From JBDTVS01 sp040007095 (lineage in GTDB: Bacteria > Acidobacteriota > Vicinamibacteria > Vicinamibacterales > CAVVIG01), in contig JBDTVS010000019.1 in the NCBI GenBank assembly GCA_040007095.1, positions 1-64,000 of the forward strand: a DNA stretch of 64,000 nucleotides, given 5' to 3'. Positions within the stretch are counted from its first letter, which is position 1. The number at the start of each line of letters is the position of its first letter. The notes under the pieces are model-generated. The model worked only from the letters and a program-made list of their open reading frames with translations. It was not told the origin of the DNA and did no database searches. Of this stretch, positions 26,910 to 35,008 are shown piece after piece. The position numbers and the translations under genes were made by a program.

Positions 26910-27608
26910 CTAGATATGGTCGAGCGTGTCGCGGTCCCTGGCAGGGGCTTGCGCGCGGCTTTCCCACGATCGGCGCACGGCGTCCTGCGATCCGAGGCCG
27001 ACGGCCAGCGCCGCCGCGAGCATGATGCCGCCGAACAACAGGCCAAAAGCGAGAATCAGAATCCGCCCGCCGATGCCGAGGTGGTCGAGCACCATCGCTC
27101 CCGTGAGGATCAGCACGAGCCACCTGACGGCCGTTCCCAACAGCCGAGCGGAGCGGATGTGCATGTTGACGGCGTGGATGAGCACCGTCCGTGCAAACAG
27201 GCGAGCGCAGAGGTCGCCGAGCACCGCGATCACAACGGCCCCCAGCACGTTCGGCAGATAGTTGAACACCGAGAGCGCGAGCGCCGTGGGTATCGTGGCG
27301 TCGAGGGCGCTCAGCCCCATCAACAGGCCGAGCACCAGCACGGTCCATTGCGCGGCGCGCGCGAGCAGCAGCGACGGGCTGATCGCCGGCGTCCACTCGG
27401 TGAGCACCGAAAATCCCGAGTGGGTCGCGTGGCGATCGAAGTTCAGTCCCCGCAGCACGCGGAGCAAGGCCGCCCGAACGATGATCGAGCACAAGACCGC
27501 CGCCGCCAGCAACACGATCAGGACCAGGACGCCCGGGAGGAAATGGGCGATACGCTCGGCGCTCTGCCTCGCCGCTCGATCCATGATCCCGATGATTTGG
27601 TTCCACAT
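26910..27608 (-). CDS. Conserved TM-helix (MscS-related) membrane protein
   Basis: A 232-residue protein with about five hydrophobic segments: LPGVLVLIVLLAAAVLCSII near 25-45, then around 80-100, 115-140, 160-180 and 185-210. Helices containing NYLPNVLGAVVIAVLGDLCA and SARLLGTAVRWLVLILTGAM match the conserved TM helix repeat found in some mechanosensitive-channel-like proteins. The MscS pore and beta domain are not present. It follows the glycosyltransferase gene by 12 bp on the same strand, in a cluster with trehalose synthase. A role in osmotic stress is therefore plausible but inferred. Confidence 0.72.
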   Translation of the reverse strand: MWNQIIGIMDRAARQSAERIAHFLPGVLVLIVLLAAAVLCSIIVRAALLRVLRGLNFDRHATHSGFSVLTEWTPAISPSLLLARAAQWTVLVLGLLMGLSALDATIPTALALSVFNYLPNVLGAVVIAVLGDLCARLFARTVLIHAVNMHIRSARLLGTAVRWLVLILTGAMVLDHLGIGGRILILAFGLLFGGIMLAAALAVGLGSQDAVRRSWESRAQAPARDRDTLDHI

Positions 27609-27620
27609 GGTAGTTCCTCG

Positions 27621-28868
27621 TCAGCTTCGAAAGCGCTCCGGCCAACGCCAGCGCGAGATCAAGTATGGTTTTTCGGTCTCGAAACCCTTGGCGACTGCCT
27701 CCAGCCGTTCTTCGACCGCGGCAGCGGACGCGTGCTGCGTGTGGAGCACGAACGACGACAGCCAACCCAGGTAGAGAGGCGTCAACGATCCGAGCAGGTG
27801 ATCGCGCCTGATAGTTTGCAAGTGGTACCCGACCGCGAAGTCGTAGACGATTCGAGCCCACGAACGGTCGTCGAGACGGAAGCGATCGACCGGCGCATGG
27901 GCGAGTGTCTGCAGTTCGAGCACCGCCATTGGCGGCAGGATCTCGCTCCAGACCTCCTTGAGGTCCGCGAATCCGAGCTGAAATGACTCGATCAGCCATT
28001 GCACGTCGATGTCGGGCTCCGGGCCTTCGGCAACCGCGTATGGTCCCACTTGACAGACCGGGACCGGACTCCTCAATCGCTGCCAATGGGCGGCTCGGCG
28101 CTCGACCTCCGCGAACAGCGAGCCCGCGACCGACGCCAGCGCGGTACTGAGATTGACCGCGTCCGCGGCGTGCCGCGCCGGCCCGAACTGCGCTTCGCAG
28201 ATGCGCAAGCCGGCGATCGCGGCTTCGGTCGTGATCCAGATGTCCACCGATTCGTCGCGGCCGACCTCATCCCAGACTCGCTGCGCGAGCAGATGACGAA
28301 GCGCGCCGGGCGAGCAGCCGAAGTCGCGTGCGGCGGGCTGCCGGATCGGGCAGCCGAACACGGTGCGAAACATCGGCGAGAGAATGCTCTTCGTGATGGC
28401 GCCTTCCGCTCTGTGACGCGCGTAGTGCGGCGTCACGAAATCCATCTGATTGTCGAGAATCGGTTGGATCAGCCAGCGCACGTGTTCCGGCGTCACGCCG
28501 TGGGGAAGGCTCGCGTCGATCACCGCGCAGGCGCTGGCGCCCGAGTCGCGCGCGGCCGAGAGCAGGGCGCGCAGCGCATGCGCCCGGCCCGGCACGCCGT
28601 GATAGGGCAGGCGCAGCAGGTCCCGCGAGTCGACGTCGTAGGCGACCGCGGTGACCGGCACGCGCGCGCTCGCGGCCGAGCCTGCGTGCTCGTGCGCGCC
28701 GGCGACCGGCTCGCTCTCGGCGACCACCAGCCGCGTTCGCGCGCTGTCGAGATACGTGGCGATGCCGGTTCGGGCCGCTTCGATCCCCGTCTCCAGGGCG
28801 CCGGTGCCCTCGATGCCCGAGATCCCGATGACGACATCGGACGGTGGGACGACGTCAGTCTGCGGCAC
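27621..28868 (-). CDS. GT-A type glycosyltransferase related to mannosylglycerate synthases
   Basis: A 415-residue protein, probably started by GTG at 28868 and overlapping the treS end by 14 bp. It shows YHGVPGRAHALRALL, ACAVIDASLPHGVTPEHVRW, DFVTPHYARHRAEGAITKSI and a GCPIRQPAARDFGCSPG region. This follows the order of GT2/GT81-like enzymes that make glucosyl- or mannosylglycerate-type solutes. The usual metal-binding DxD position reads DAS, so activity or metal use may be altered. Position in a trehalose operon supports a compatible-solute or glycan role; donor and acceptor are not predictable. The C-terminal 120 residues are helical and less conserved. Confidence 0.65.
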   Translation of the reverse strand: MPQTDVVPPSDVVIGISGIEGTGALETGIEAARTGIATYLDSARTRLVVAESEPVAGAHEHAGSAASARVPVTAVAYDVDSRDLLRLPYHGVPGRAHALRALLSAARDSGASACAVIDASLPHGVTPEHVRWLIQPILDNQMDFVTPHYARHRAEGAITKSILSPMFRTVFGCPIRQPAARDFGCSPGALRHLLAQRVWDEVGRDESVDIWITTEAAIAGLRICEAQFGPARHAADAVNLSTALASVAGSLFAEVERRAAHWQRLRSPVPVCQVGPYAVAEGPEPDIDVQWLIESFQLGFADLKEVWSEILPPMAVLELQTLAHAPVDRFRLDDRSWARIVYDFAVGYHLQTIRRDHLLGSLTPLYLGWLSSFVLHTQHASAAAVEERLEAVAKGFETEKPYLISRWRWPERFRS

Positions 28869-30513
28869 GCTGCAGCTCGAACCAGTAGAAACCGTAAGGC
28901 CCGAGCGTCAGGCGATACGGCCCCTCGTCAATCTTGGGGAACGGGGTGTAGCCGAGCATCTCGACCGGCGTGTGTCCGGCCAGGCCTCCCAGATCGAGCT
29001 CGACCGGCTGGGCAAATCGAGACAGATTCGCCACGCACAGCACGACATCATCCTGGCGGCGGCGCAGATAGGCCAGGACTCGCGTGTTGGCGGGCGACAG
29101 GAACTCGAGGGTCCCACGGCCAAAGACGGTAAACAGCTTGCGCAGGCCGATCATGTTCTTCATCCAGTGGAACAGCGACGAGTGATCGTGCCGCTGCGAC
29201 TCGACGTTGACCGCCTGATAGCCATAAATCGGATCGCTGATCACCGGACTGTAGAGCGATTCCGGACTCGCCGTCGAGAAGCCGGCGTTGCGATCGCCGT
29301 TCCACTGCATCGGCGTCCGCACGCCGTCGCGATCGCCGAGCCGGACATCGTCGCCCATCCCGATTTCGTCGCCGTAGTAGACGATCGGCGTGCCGGGAAA
29401 GGAGAACAGGATGCTGGTCAGCAACTCGATCCGGCGGCGATCGTTGCCCATGAGCGGCGCGAGCCGGCGGCGGATGCCGAGGTTGAGTCGGGCCCGCGGA
29501 TCGCGGCTGTACGCGAGGTACATGTAGTCGCGCTCCGCGTCGGTCACCATCTCCAGCGTCAACTCGTCGTGATTGCGCAGGAACAGCGCCCATTGGCAGT
29601 TGTCGGGGAGCTCCGGCGTCTCGTTCATGATGTCGGTGATGGGGCGACGTTCCTCGAGGTGAATCCCGATGAACAGGCGCGTCATCAACGGAAAATGGAA
29701 CGCCATGTGACACGCGTCGCCGTCGCCGAAATACGCGCGGACGCCCGCCGGCGGCTGATTGGCTTCAGCCAGGAGCATCCGATTTTCGTAGCGGGTGTCG
29801 AGATGACGGCGGATCACTCTGAGCACCTCGAACGTCTCGGGCAGGTTTTCGCAGCTCGTGCCTTCGCGTTCGACCAGGTACGGGATCGCGTCGAGGCGGA
29901 AGCCGTCGACGCCGATATCCAACCAGAAGTCCATGGTGCGGAGCAGTTCCTCCACCACCGCCGGATTGTCGAAGTTCAAGTCGGGTTGATGGTGGAAGAA
30001 ACGGTGCCAGTAGTACGCCTGCGCCACCGTGTCCCAGGACCAGTTGGATCGTTCGGAGTCGAGGAAAATGATGCGTGCGTCGGGGTACTTCCGATCGTTG
30101 TCGCTCCACACGTAGAAATCGCGGAACGGCGACCCGGCCGGGGCCGTGCGTGCCCGCTGAAACCACGCGTGCTGGTCGGAGGTATGGTTGATGACCAGTT
30201 CGGTGACCACCTGCATGCGGCGGGCATGGGCCAGTTTCACGAACTGGGCGAAGTCGTCCAGCGTGCCGTAGCTGGGATGAATGTTCTGATAGTCGGAAAC
30301 ATCGTAGCCGTCGTCGCGAAGCGGTGAAGGAAAGAAGGGCAGCAGCCAGAGACAGGTGACACCGAGGTCCTGCAGGTAGTCGAGCTTCTCGATGAGGCCG
30401 CGAAAGTCGCCCACGCCATCCTTGTTGCTGTCAAAGAACGCCTTGACGTGCAGTTCGTACACGACGGCGTCCTTATACCACTGAGGATCCCACGCACTAC
30501 CGCTGTACCCCAT
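28855..30513 (-). CDS. treS: Trehalose synthase (maltose alpha-D-glucosyltransferase)
   Basis: A 552-residue GH13 enzyme that interconverts maltose and trehalose in the cytoplasm. The barrel begins WYKDAVVYELHVKAFFDSN. The catalytic residues fit the family: nucleophile Asp208 in GFRLDAIPY, acid/base Glu250 in LLAEANQ, and Asp316 in LRNHDEL. Length matches known TreS (about 550-600 residues), and no fused maltokinase domain is present. The ATG at 30513 follows GGGAGGCGGG; the frame upstream is open but not conserved. It heads a minus-strand operon with a glycosyltransferase and a channel-like protein. GlgX/TreY-like alternatives are less likely because the C-terminal region and length fit TreS. 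Confidence 0.9.
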   Translation of the reverse strand: MGYSGSAWDPQWYKDAVVYELHVKAFFDSNKDGVGDFRGLIEKLDYLQDLGVTCLWLLPFFPSPLRDDGYDVSDYQNIHPSYGTLDDFAQFVKLAHARRMQVVTELVINHTSDQHAWFQRARTAPAGSPFRDFYVWSDNDRKYPDARIIFLDSERSNWSWDTVAQAYYWHRFFHHQPDLNFDNPAVVEELLRTMDFWLDIGVDGFRLDAIPYLVEREGTSCENLPETFEVLRVIRRHLDTRYENRMLLAEANQPPAGVRAYFGDGDACHMAFHFPLMTRLFIGIHLEERRPITDIMNETPELPDNCQWALFLRNHDELTLEMVTDAERDYMYLAYSRDPRARLNLGIRRRLAPLMGNDRRRIELLTSILFSFPGTPIVYYGDEIGMGDDVRLGDRDGVRTPMQWNGDRNAGFSTASPESLYSPVISDPIYGYQAVNVESQRHDHSSLFHWMKNMIGLRKLFTVFGRGTLEFLSPANTRVLAYLRRRQDDVVLCVANLSRFAQPVELDLGGLAGHTPVEMLGYTPFPKIDEGPYRLTLGPYGFYWFELQRAAD

Positions 30514-30983
30514 CCCGCCTCCCGGTGTCGCTGCACCGTGCTCTGCCGAGTTGCGGCCACTACACCCGCGACCTACGACGAGCACCGAACACGTGTCCGA
30601 CCGATCTTCGCAGATCCGAGGCACAGATGCGGCGAACGATGCGACCGCGACGCCCGCAAAGCGAGGTGCGTTCCGCCAGGAGGCATCCATTTGGACGGCG
30701 GCGATTGACCAAACGCACTAGACGGTAAGAATGACGAGGGTTTTGGTAAGAATTACTCGCTCCGCGGGAACCGCCCGACCACCAGGACGCCGGGATGGCC
30801 TCGCTCCCTACAGTTACGGCTATTCAGCGGAATTCTGCATCTGGCACGCAGTCTGCTGACGTGTCCTGAGGTCTGCCCACATTGCGCCCACAGAATCTCG
30901 CGGCGAGCATCTGATGGTCTGTCTCCAAGACCTCCGGGTGTCTGATCGCCGCGGCGCGGCCCTTTTGCTGTCGGAGCCTCTTG
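30514..30983. other. 470-bp divergent intergenic region
   Basis: This gap separates the divergent treS and NtrC-family regulator genes and must carry promoters for both. The only site I can support is the sigma-54 match at 30842-30857. The portion at 30600-30690 has weak similarity to pieces of the elements at 32501-32659 and 50194-50355, but no matching terminal arms were found. No gene is visible. Confidence 0.5.
30842..30857 (+). promoter_or_regulatory. Sigma-54 (RpoN) promoter match
   Basis: TGGCACGCAGTCTGCT carries the invariant GG and GC dinucleotides separated by exactly 10 bases (-24/-12 type; consensus TGGCACG, 4 bases, TTGCW, one mismatch). It points towards the sigma-54-dependent regulator gene at 30984 and would leave a leader of about 115-120 nt. 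Since that protein is itself a sigma-54 activator, autoregulation is plausible. Confidence 0.6.
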
Positions 30984-32492
30984 ATGAAACCGCCGCTGAT
31001 CGCCATCGCCGACGATGACCTCGCCTTTGCCACGTATTTGAAGACGTTTCTGGAGTTGCGGGGATATCAATCGAGAATCTATGCGCACGGCGAGGCCCTG
31101 CTGGCGGCCGCGCATCTCGGCGAGTTGCCGGACGTCGTGCTGCTCGACGTGATGATGCCGGGGATGGACGGGATTGCGACGCTGCGGAGCCTGAAGGCAT
31201 CGCACCCGGACCTGCAGGTGATCATGCTGTCCGGCCGCGAAAATGCCGCCACCATCGTCGAGGCGCTCAGCCTGGGCGCGGTCAACTACGTGGTCAAGCC
31301 GGACGATCCGGATGGACTGGGCGAGATCGCGCTCGAAGTCGCACTGAAGCAGGCGATGGAAAAACGGCAGCTCGTCTCGGAAGTGACGGAGCTGCGCCGG
31401 CAAGTGACCGACGACGAGGCGCAGGCGTTTTTCTTCTGGGAGCGCAGCGACACGATGCGGAGCATCGCGGTCATCATCGATCGCGTGGCCGACAACGATG
31501 TCACGGTGCTGATCCGGGGGGAGAGCGGGGTCGGCAAGGAGCTGGTGGCGCGGGCGATTCACGACCGGTCGGTGCGGCGGACGCGGCCGTTCGTCAAGGT
31601 CAACTGCGCGGCGCTGCCCGACGAGCTGCTGGAGAGCGAGCTGTTCGGCCACGAGAAGGGGGCGTTCACCGGGGCCGCGGCGTTGCGGATCGGCAAGTTC
31701 GAGCACGCCGACGGCGGGACGCTGATGCTGGACGAGATCGGGGAAATGAAGGCGGGGCTGCAGGGCAAGCTGCTGCACGTGCTGCAGGACGGCGAATTCA
31801 GCCGGCTGGGCGGGAACAAGCGGGTGAGCGCGGATGTGCGGGTGGTGGCGGCGACCAATCGCGATCTCGAGGGTATGTTGACCCGCGCGGAGTTTCGCGA
31901 GGATCTCTACTACCGGCTCCGTGTGATTGAGATCGTGGTGCCGCCGCTGCGCCAGCGGCAGGACGAGTTGCCCCACCTGATCGAGTATTTCGTCAGTAAG
32001 TATGCGAAGCGCTACAACCGGCCCGAGCCGGCGTTGCCGGCCACGCTGCGTGCGGCCTTGCAGCAGCACAGCTGGCCGGGCAACATTCGCGAGCTGGAAA
32101 ACGTGCTCAAGCGGTTTGTGATTCTGCAGGACGAGGCATTGGTGCTGCGCGACCTGCAGTCGGGCGACCGGCGTTCGGCGCCGCCACCGCGGGACGAGGT
32201 CCGTCCGGAAGCCGCGACGACGGTGTCGGACACCAGCCTCGCGGCCGGCGCGCTATCCGGGGCGGCGCTGTCCCTCCCGCCGCCGGCCGGCAACGGCGCC
32301 AGCCGTCCCGACGGCTCTTCGCCCTCGCTTGGGGAAGCCGCTCGCGTCGCGATGCAGCGGGCTGAACGCGATCTCATTGTCCCGACGCTGCGCAAGGTGC
32401 ACTGGAATCGACGCAAGGCGGCGCCACTGCTCGGCGTCAGCTACAAGACCCTCCTCAATAAAATCAAAGAGCACGGCATCGTGCAGGATTAG
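30984..32492 (+). CDS. Sigma-54-dependent response regulator (NtrC family)
   Basis: A 502-residue transcription activator. The receiver domain (about 4-120) has LIAIADDD and a phospho-Asp near 54 in VVLLDVMMPGMDG. The AAA+ domain (about 145-380) shows Walker A GESGVGKE, the GAFTGA loop that contacts sigma-54 near 226, Walker B GGTLMLDEIGEM, and the arginine-finger region FREDLYYRLRV. A proline- and alanine-rich linker leads to a Fis-type helix-turn-helix (RKAAPLLGVSYKTLLNKIKE) at the end. No partner kinase gene adjoins. The ATG at 30984 was preferred to the adjacent TTG. An upstream sigma-54 promoter match suggests self-control. Confidence 0.93.
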   Translation: MKPPLIAIADDDLAFATYLKTFLELRGYQSRIYAHGEALLAAAHLGELPDVVLLDVMMPGMDGIATLRSLKASHPDLQVIMLSGRENAATIVEALSLGAVNYVVKPDDPDGLGEIALEVALKQAMEKRQLVSEVTELRRQVTDDEAQAFFFWERSDTMRSIAVIIDRVADNDVTVLIRGESGVGKELVARAIHDRSVRRTRPFVKVNCAALPDELLESELFGHEKGAFTGAAALRIGKFEHADGGTLMLDEIGEMKAGLQGKLLHVLQDGEFSRLGGNKRVSADVRVVAATNRDLEGMLTRAEFREDLYYRLRVIEIVVPPLRQRQDELPHLIEYFVSKYAKRYNRPEPALPATLRAALQQHSWPGNIRELENVLKRFVILQDEALVLRDLQSGDRRSAPPPRDEVRPEAATTVSDTSLAAGALSGAALSLPPPAGNGASRPDGSSPSLGEAARVAMQRAERDLIVPTLRKVHWNRRKAAPLLGVSYKTLLNKIKEHGIVQD

Positions 32493-32500
32493 GGGCCCAG

Positions 32501-32659
32501 CAGCCCGTGGTGAGAGTCCGTCGTCGCACCGAGGCGAACGATGCGCCCGGATCGCCAGGCGCGAAACGAGAGAATACCGGGAGCATTTGAGCGTTGAGCA
32601 ACGCCGCGAGGCGGGATGCAGCGTTCGTCGAATGCAGACGGGCTTTCACTACGGGCTGC
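32501..32659. repeat. 159-bp long-hairpin element, copy A
   Basis: The ends, 32501-32523 and 32637-32659, pair over 23 consecutive positions with three G-T pairs (for example GCAGCCCGT with ACGGGCTGC). The interior aligns with copy B at 50194-50355 (shared GAGCAACGC, GGCGCGAA and AATGC landmarks). It begins 8 bp after the NtrC-family regulator stop, so it would form the 3' end of that transcript. There is no open frame inside. It could be a miniature inverted-repeat element or a structured RNA/DNA element. Confidence 0.7.
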
Positions 32660-33028
32660 CAGGTGCTGGCGGCCTCCTTGCTGGACGCATGGACGACTCC
32701 GCTCGGTCGCTTGCCGACGGACCGACAGCCGCGCCATCGAAGGTTCATCCGACCATCGTGATTTCCTCTCTTCTCCCTCGCGAGCCCCACCGGCCGATTC
32801 AATAGCCAAAAACCGATGACCGCCCGGGGGCCGCATTCCGGATAACAGTGGCATCGCGTGACACAATGGGACACGCGCTTTCCTCTCAGACGTGCGGCTT
32901 CACATCCATTCGCAGGGTGAATTCACGGGCCAAAGCGGGTCGATGTCAACGCTGATCGACGATCTGTTGTGCCTGTTACAGCGTCCTTGGTATTCGCCTT
33001 GCAAATCGACAACTCGCCCGATGTTTCC
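32660..33028. other. Intergenic stretch with no recognised feature
   Basis: About 370 bp between the hairpin element and the tamA start. I see no coding signal, repeat or clear promoter. The start of tamA within or just after this stretch is uncertain. Confidence 0.5.
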
Positions 33029-35005
33029 ATGACCGGACCGTCACGCCCGCCGCTGAACGCTCCGGCATGGGCGCGCCGCTGGGGCTCTTCGATTCGCGAA
33101 CGGAACCTGGCGCGACACGTCCGTCGCGCTCCGGGCCCGAACGTTCGGCGATTGGCAGGGGTCCTGTTGTTGTTCCTCACGCAACTGGCACTCATCGCCT
33201 GTCAGGAAGAAGGGACCATCACGGTTCGTTCGATAACGTTCCAAGGCGTCCACGCCGTTCCTACGTCGCGTCTCGAGCAGGCACTCGCGACGCGCGCGAG
33301 CTCGAAGCTGCCCTGGTCGCGGAAGCGCTACTTCGATCGGTCGAGGTTCGACGCCGACGTGAAGCGTATTCAGGCGTTCTACGCCGATCGCGGCTACCCA
33401 GGCGCGCGGGTGACGAGCTTCGACGTGAAGCTGAACGCGCGGCAGGATGCCGTCGATGTGTCGCTGGTGATCTCGGAGGGCGAGCCGATCCGAGTGGAAT
33501 CTCTCGAGTTTGCCGGCTTCGAGGGCATTCCAGCGGAGCACTTCGACACCCTGCGACAGCGAGCCCCGCTCAAGGTGGGCGAGCCGCGCGATCGCCAGTT
33601 GGCGCTCGCCACGCAGGAACTGGCGGTCAACGAGCTGCGCGACCACGGGTTTCCGTATGGCAAGGTGTCCCTTCAAGAGACCAACGCTTCGTCGAATGCC
33701 GTCGCGGTCACGCTGACGGCGGAGCCGGGTACGCAAGCGGTGTTCGGACCGGTGACGATCGCCGGGAACACGAGCGTGAGCGACAACGTGATTCGCCGCG
33801 AACTGGCGTACACACCGGGCGATCTGTACCGCCTGAGTCTCGTGCAGGACACGCAGCGGCGCTTGTATCGAATGGAGCTGTTTCAGTTTGCGACCGTCAC
33901 GCCGGCCAATCCCGAGGAGAAGACGGCCGAAATTCCGACGCGGGTGACCGTCGCCGAAGGGAAGCATCAACGCATCAGATTTGGCATCGGCTACGGCACG
34001 GAAGAAAAGGCGCGAGTCGACGCCGAGTACCACCACCTCAATTTTCTGGGAGGCGCCCGGTCGGCGGGACTGCACGCGCGTTGGTCGTCGCTCGATCGGG
34101 GGCTGCGGGTGGACTTCACGCAGCCGTACGTCTTTCGCCCGCGCTTGTCCCTGAACGCCGAGGCGCAGCAGTGGTACACGGACACGCCGGCGTATCAATC
34201 GACCACGACCGGCGGAAAAATCGCCTTGACGCATCGCGCCAATGCCAACATGTCGTGGTCGGTTTCGATGGCCAGCGAGCGCGACGGCAGCACCATTTCG
34301 CCGGACGTGCTCAACGATCCGTCGCTGCGCAACAATCTCATTGCGTTGGGCCTCGATCCGACCACCGGCCAGCAGAATGGCACGATCGACGCGGTCGGTC
34401 TCGACCTCCAGCGCTCGACGGCATCCAACGCCTTCGACGCCCATCACGGCTATCAGATCACGTTTCACATCGACGAGGCTGGCGGACCGTTCGGCGGAAC
34501 GTTCTCGTACACCGCGCTGTCCGGGGACATCCGTCACTATCTGGGCCTGGGCGACCGGTGGGTGATCGCCAGCCGTCTGCAGAGCAGCAGCATCGCGCCG
34601 CGCGGCGGCGACGTCAACGTACCGTTCTCGAAGAAGTACTTCCTGGGCGGCGCGAGCAGCGTTCGGGGGTGGGGTCGGTACGAAATCAGTCCGCTCAGCG
34701 ATTCAGGCCTTCCGCTTGGCGGCAACGGCATGCTCGCGGCGAGCGTCGAGCTGCGCGCGAACCTGTTCGAGAAGTTTGGCGGCGTGCTGTTCGTGGATGG
34801 CGGCAATGTCTGGGCGAGCGCCGGCGGGATTCGGCTGGACGACCTGCGGTATGCCGTGGGGCCCGGTCTTCGCTACCAGACGCCAGTCGGTCCGCTGCGA
34901 TTCGACTTCGGCTACCAGCTGAATCCCATTCCCAATCTCATCGTGAATGGCGCTCCCGAGACTCGCCATTGGCGATTCCACATCAGCATTGGACAGGCGT
35001 TTTGA
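33029..35005 (+). CDS. tamA: TamA-like Omp85 outer membrane assembly protein
   Basis: About 658 residues. POTRA domains occupy roughly 65-330 (VRSITFQGVHAVPTSRLEQA, FGPVTIAGNTSVSDNVIRRE). A 16-strand-type barrel follows to the C-terminus, with the Omp85 motif VRGW in SSVRGWGRYE, a variant of the usual VRGF/Y, and the ending GPLRFDFGYQLNP. The partner gene tamB begins 3 bp after the stop, giving a TAM-type system that inserts or exports envelope proteins or supports lipid transport. The N-terminus holds a hydrophobic stretch ending LALIAC, a lipobox-like motif (Cys58 from the chosen ATG). No good ribosome site is seen, and the true start may be further downstream. Confidence 0.85.
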   Translation: MTGPSRPPLNAPAWARRWGSSIRERNLARHVRRAPGPNVRRLAGVLLLFLTQLALIACQEEGTITVRSITFQGVHAVPTSRLEQALATRASSKLPWSRKRYFDRSRFDADVKRIQAFYADRGYPGARVTSFDVKLNARQDAVDVSLVISEGEPIRVESLEFAGFEGIPAEHFDTLRQRAPLKVGEPRDRQLALATQELAVNELRDHGFPYGKVSLQETNASSNAVAVTLTAEPGTQAVFGPVTIAGNTSVSDNVIRRELAYTPGDLYRLSLVQDTQRRLYRMELFQFATVTPANPEEKTAEIPTRVTVAEGKHQRIRFGIGYGTEEKARVDAEYHHLNFLGGARSAGLHARWSSLDRGLRVDFTQPYVFRPRLSLNAEAQQWYTDTPAYQSTTTGGKIALTHRANANMSWSVSMASERDGSTISPDVLNDPSLRNNLIALGLDPTTGQQNGTIDAVGLDLQRSTASNAFDAHHGYQITFHIDEAGGPFGGTFSYTALSGDIRHYLGLGDRWVIASRLQSSSIAPRGGDVNVPFSKKYFLGGASSVRGWGRYEISPLSDSGLPLGGNGMLAASVELRANLFEKFGGVLFVDGGNVWASAGGIRLDDLRYAVGPGLRYQTPVGPLRFDFGYQLNPIPNLIVNGAPETRHWRFHISIGQAF

Positions 35006-35008
35006 GCC

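Noticed and set aside
30514..30690. Upstream extension of treS
   Set aside because: The added 59 residues have no conserved sequence, and the internal ATG at 30513 has a good ribosome site and the usual TreS N-terminus.
30600..30690. Possible third copy of the long-hairpin element
   Set aside because: It shares short words with copies A and B, but I could not find matching terminal arms or a colinear interior.
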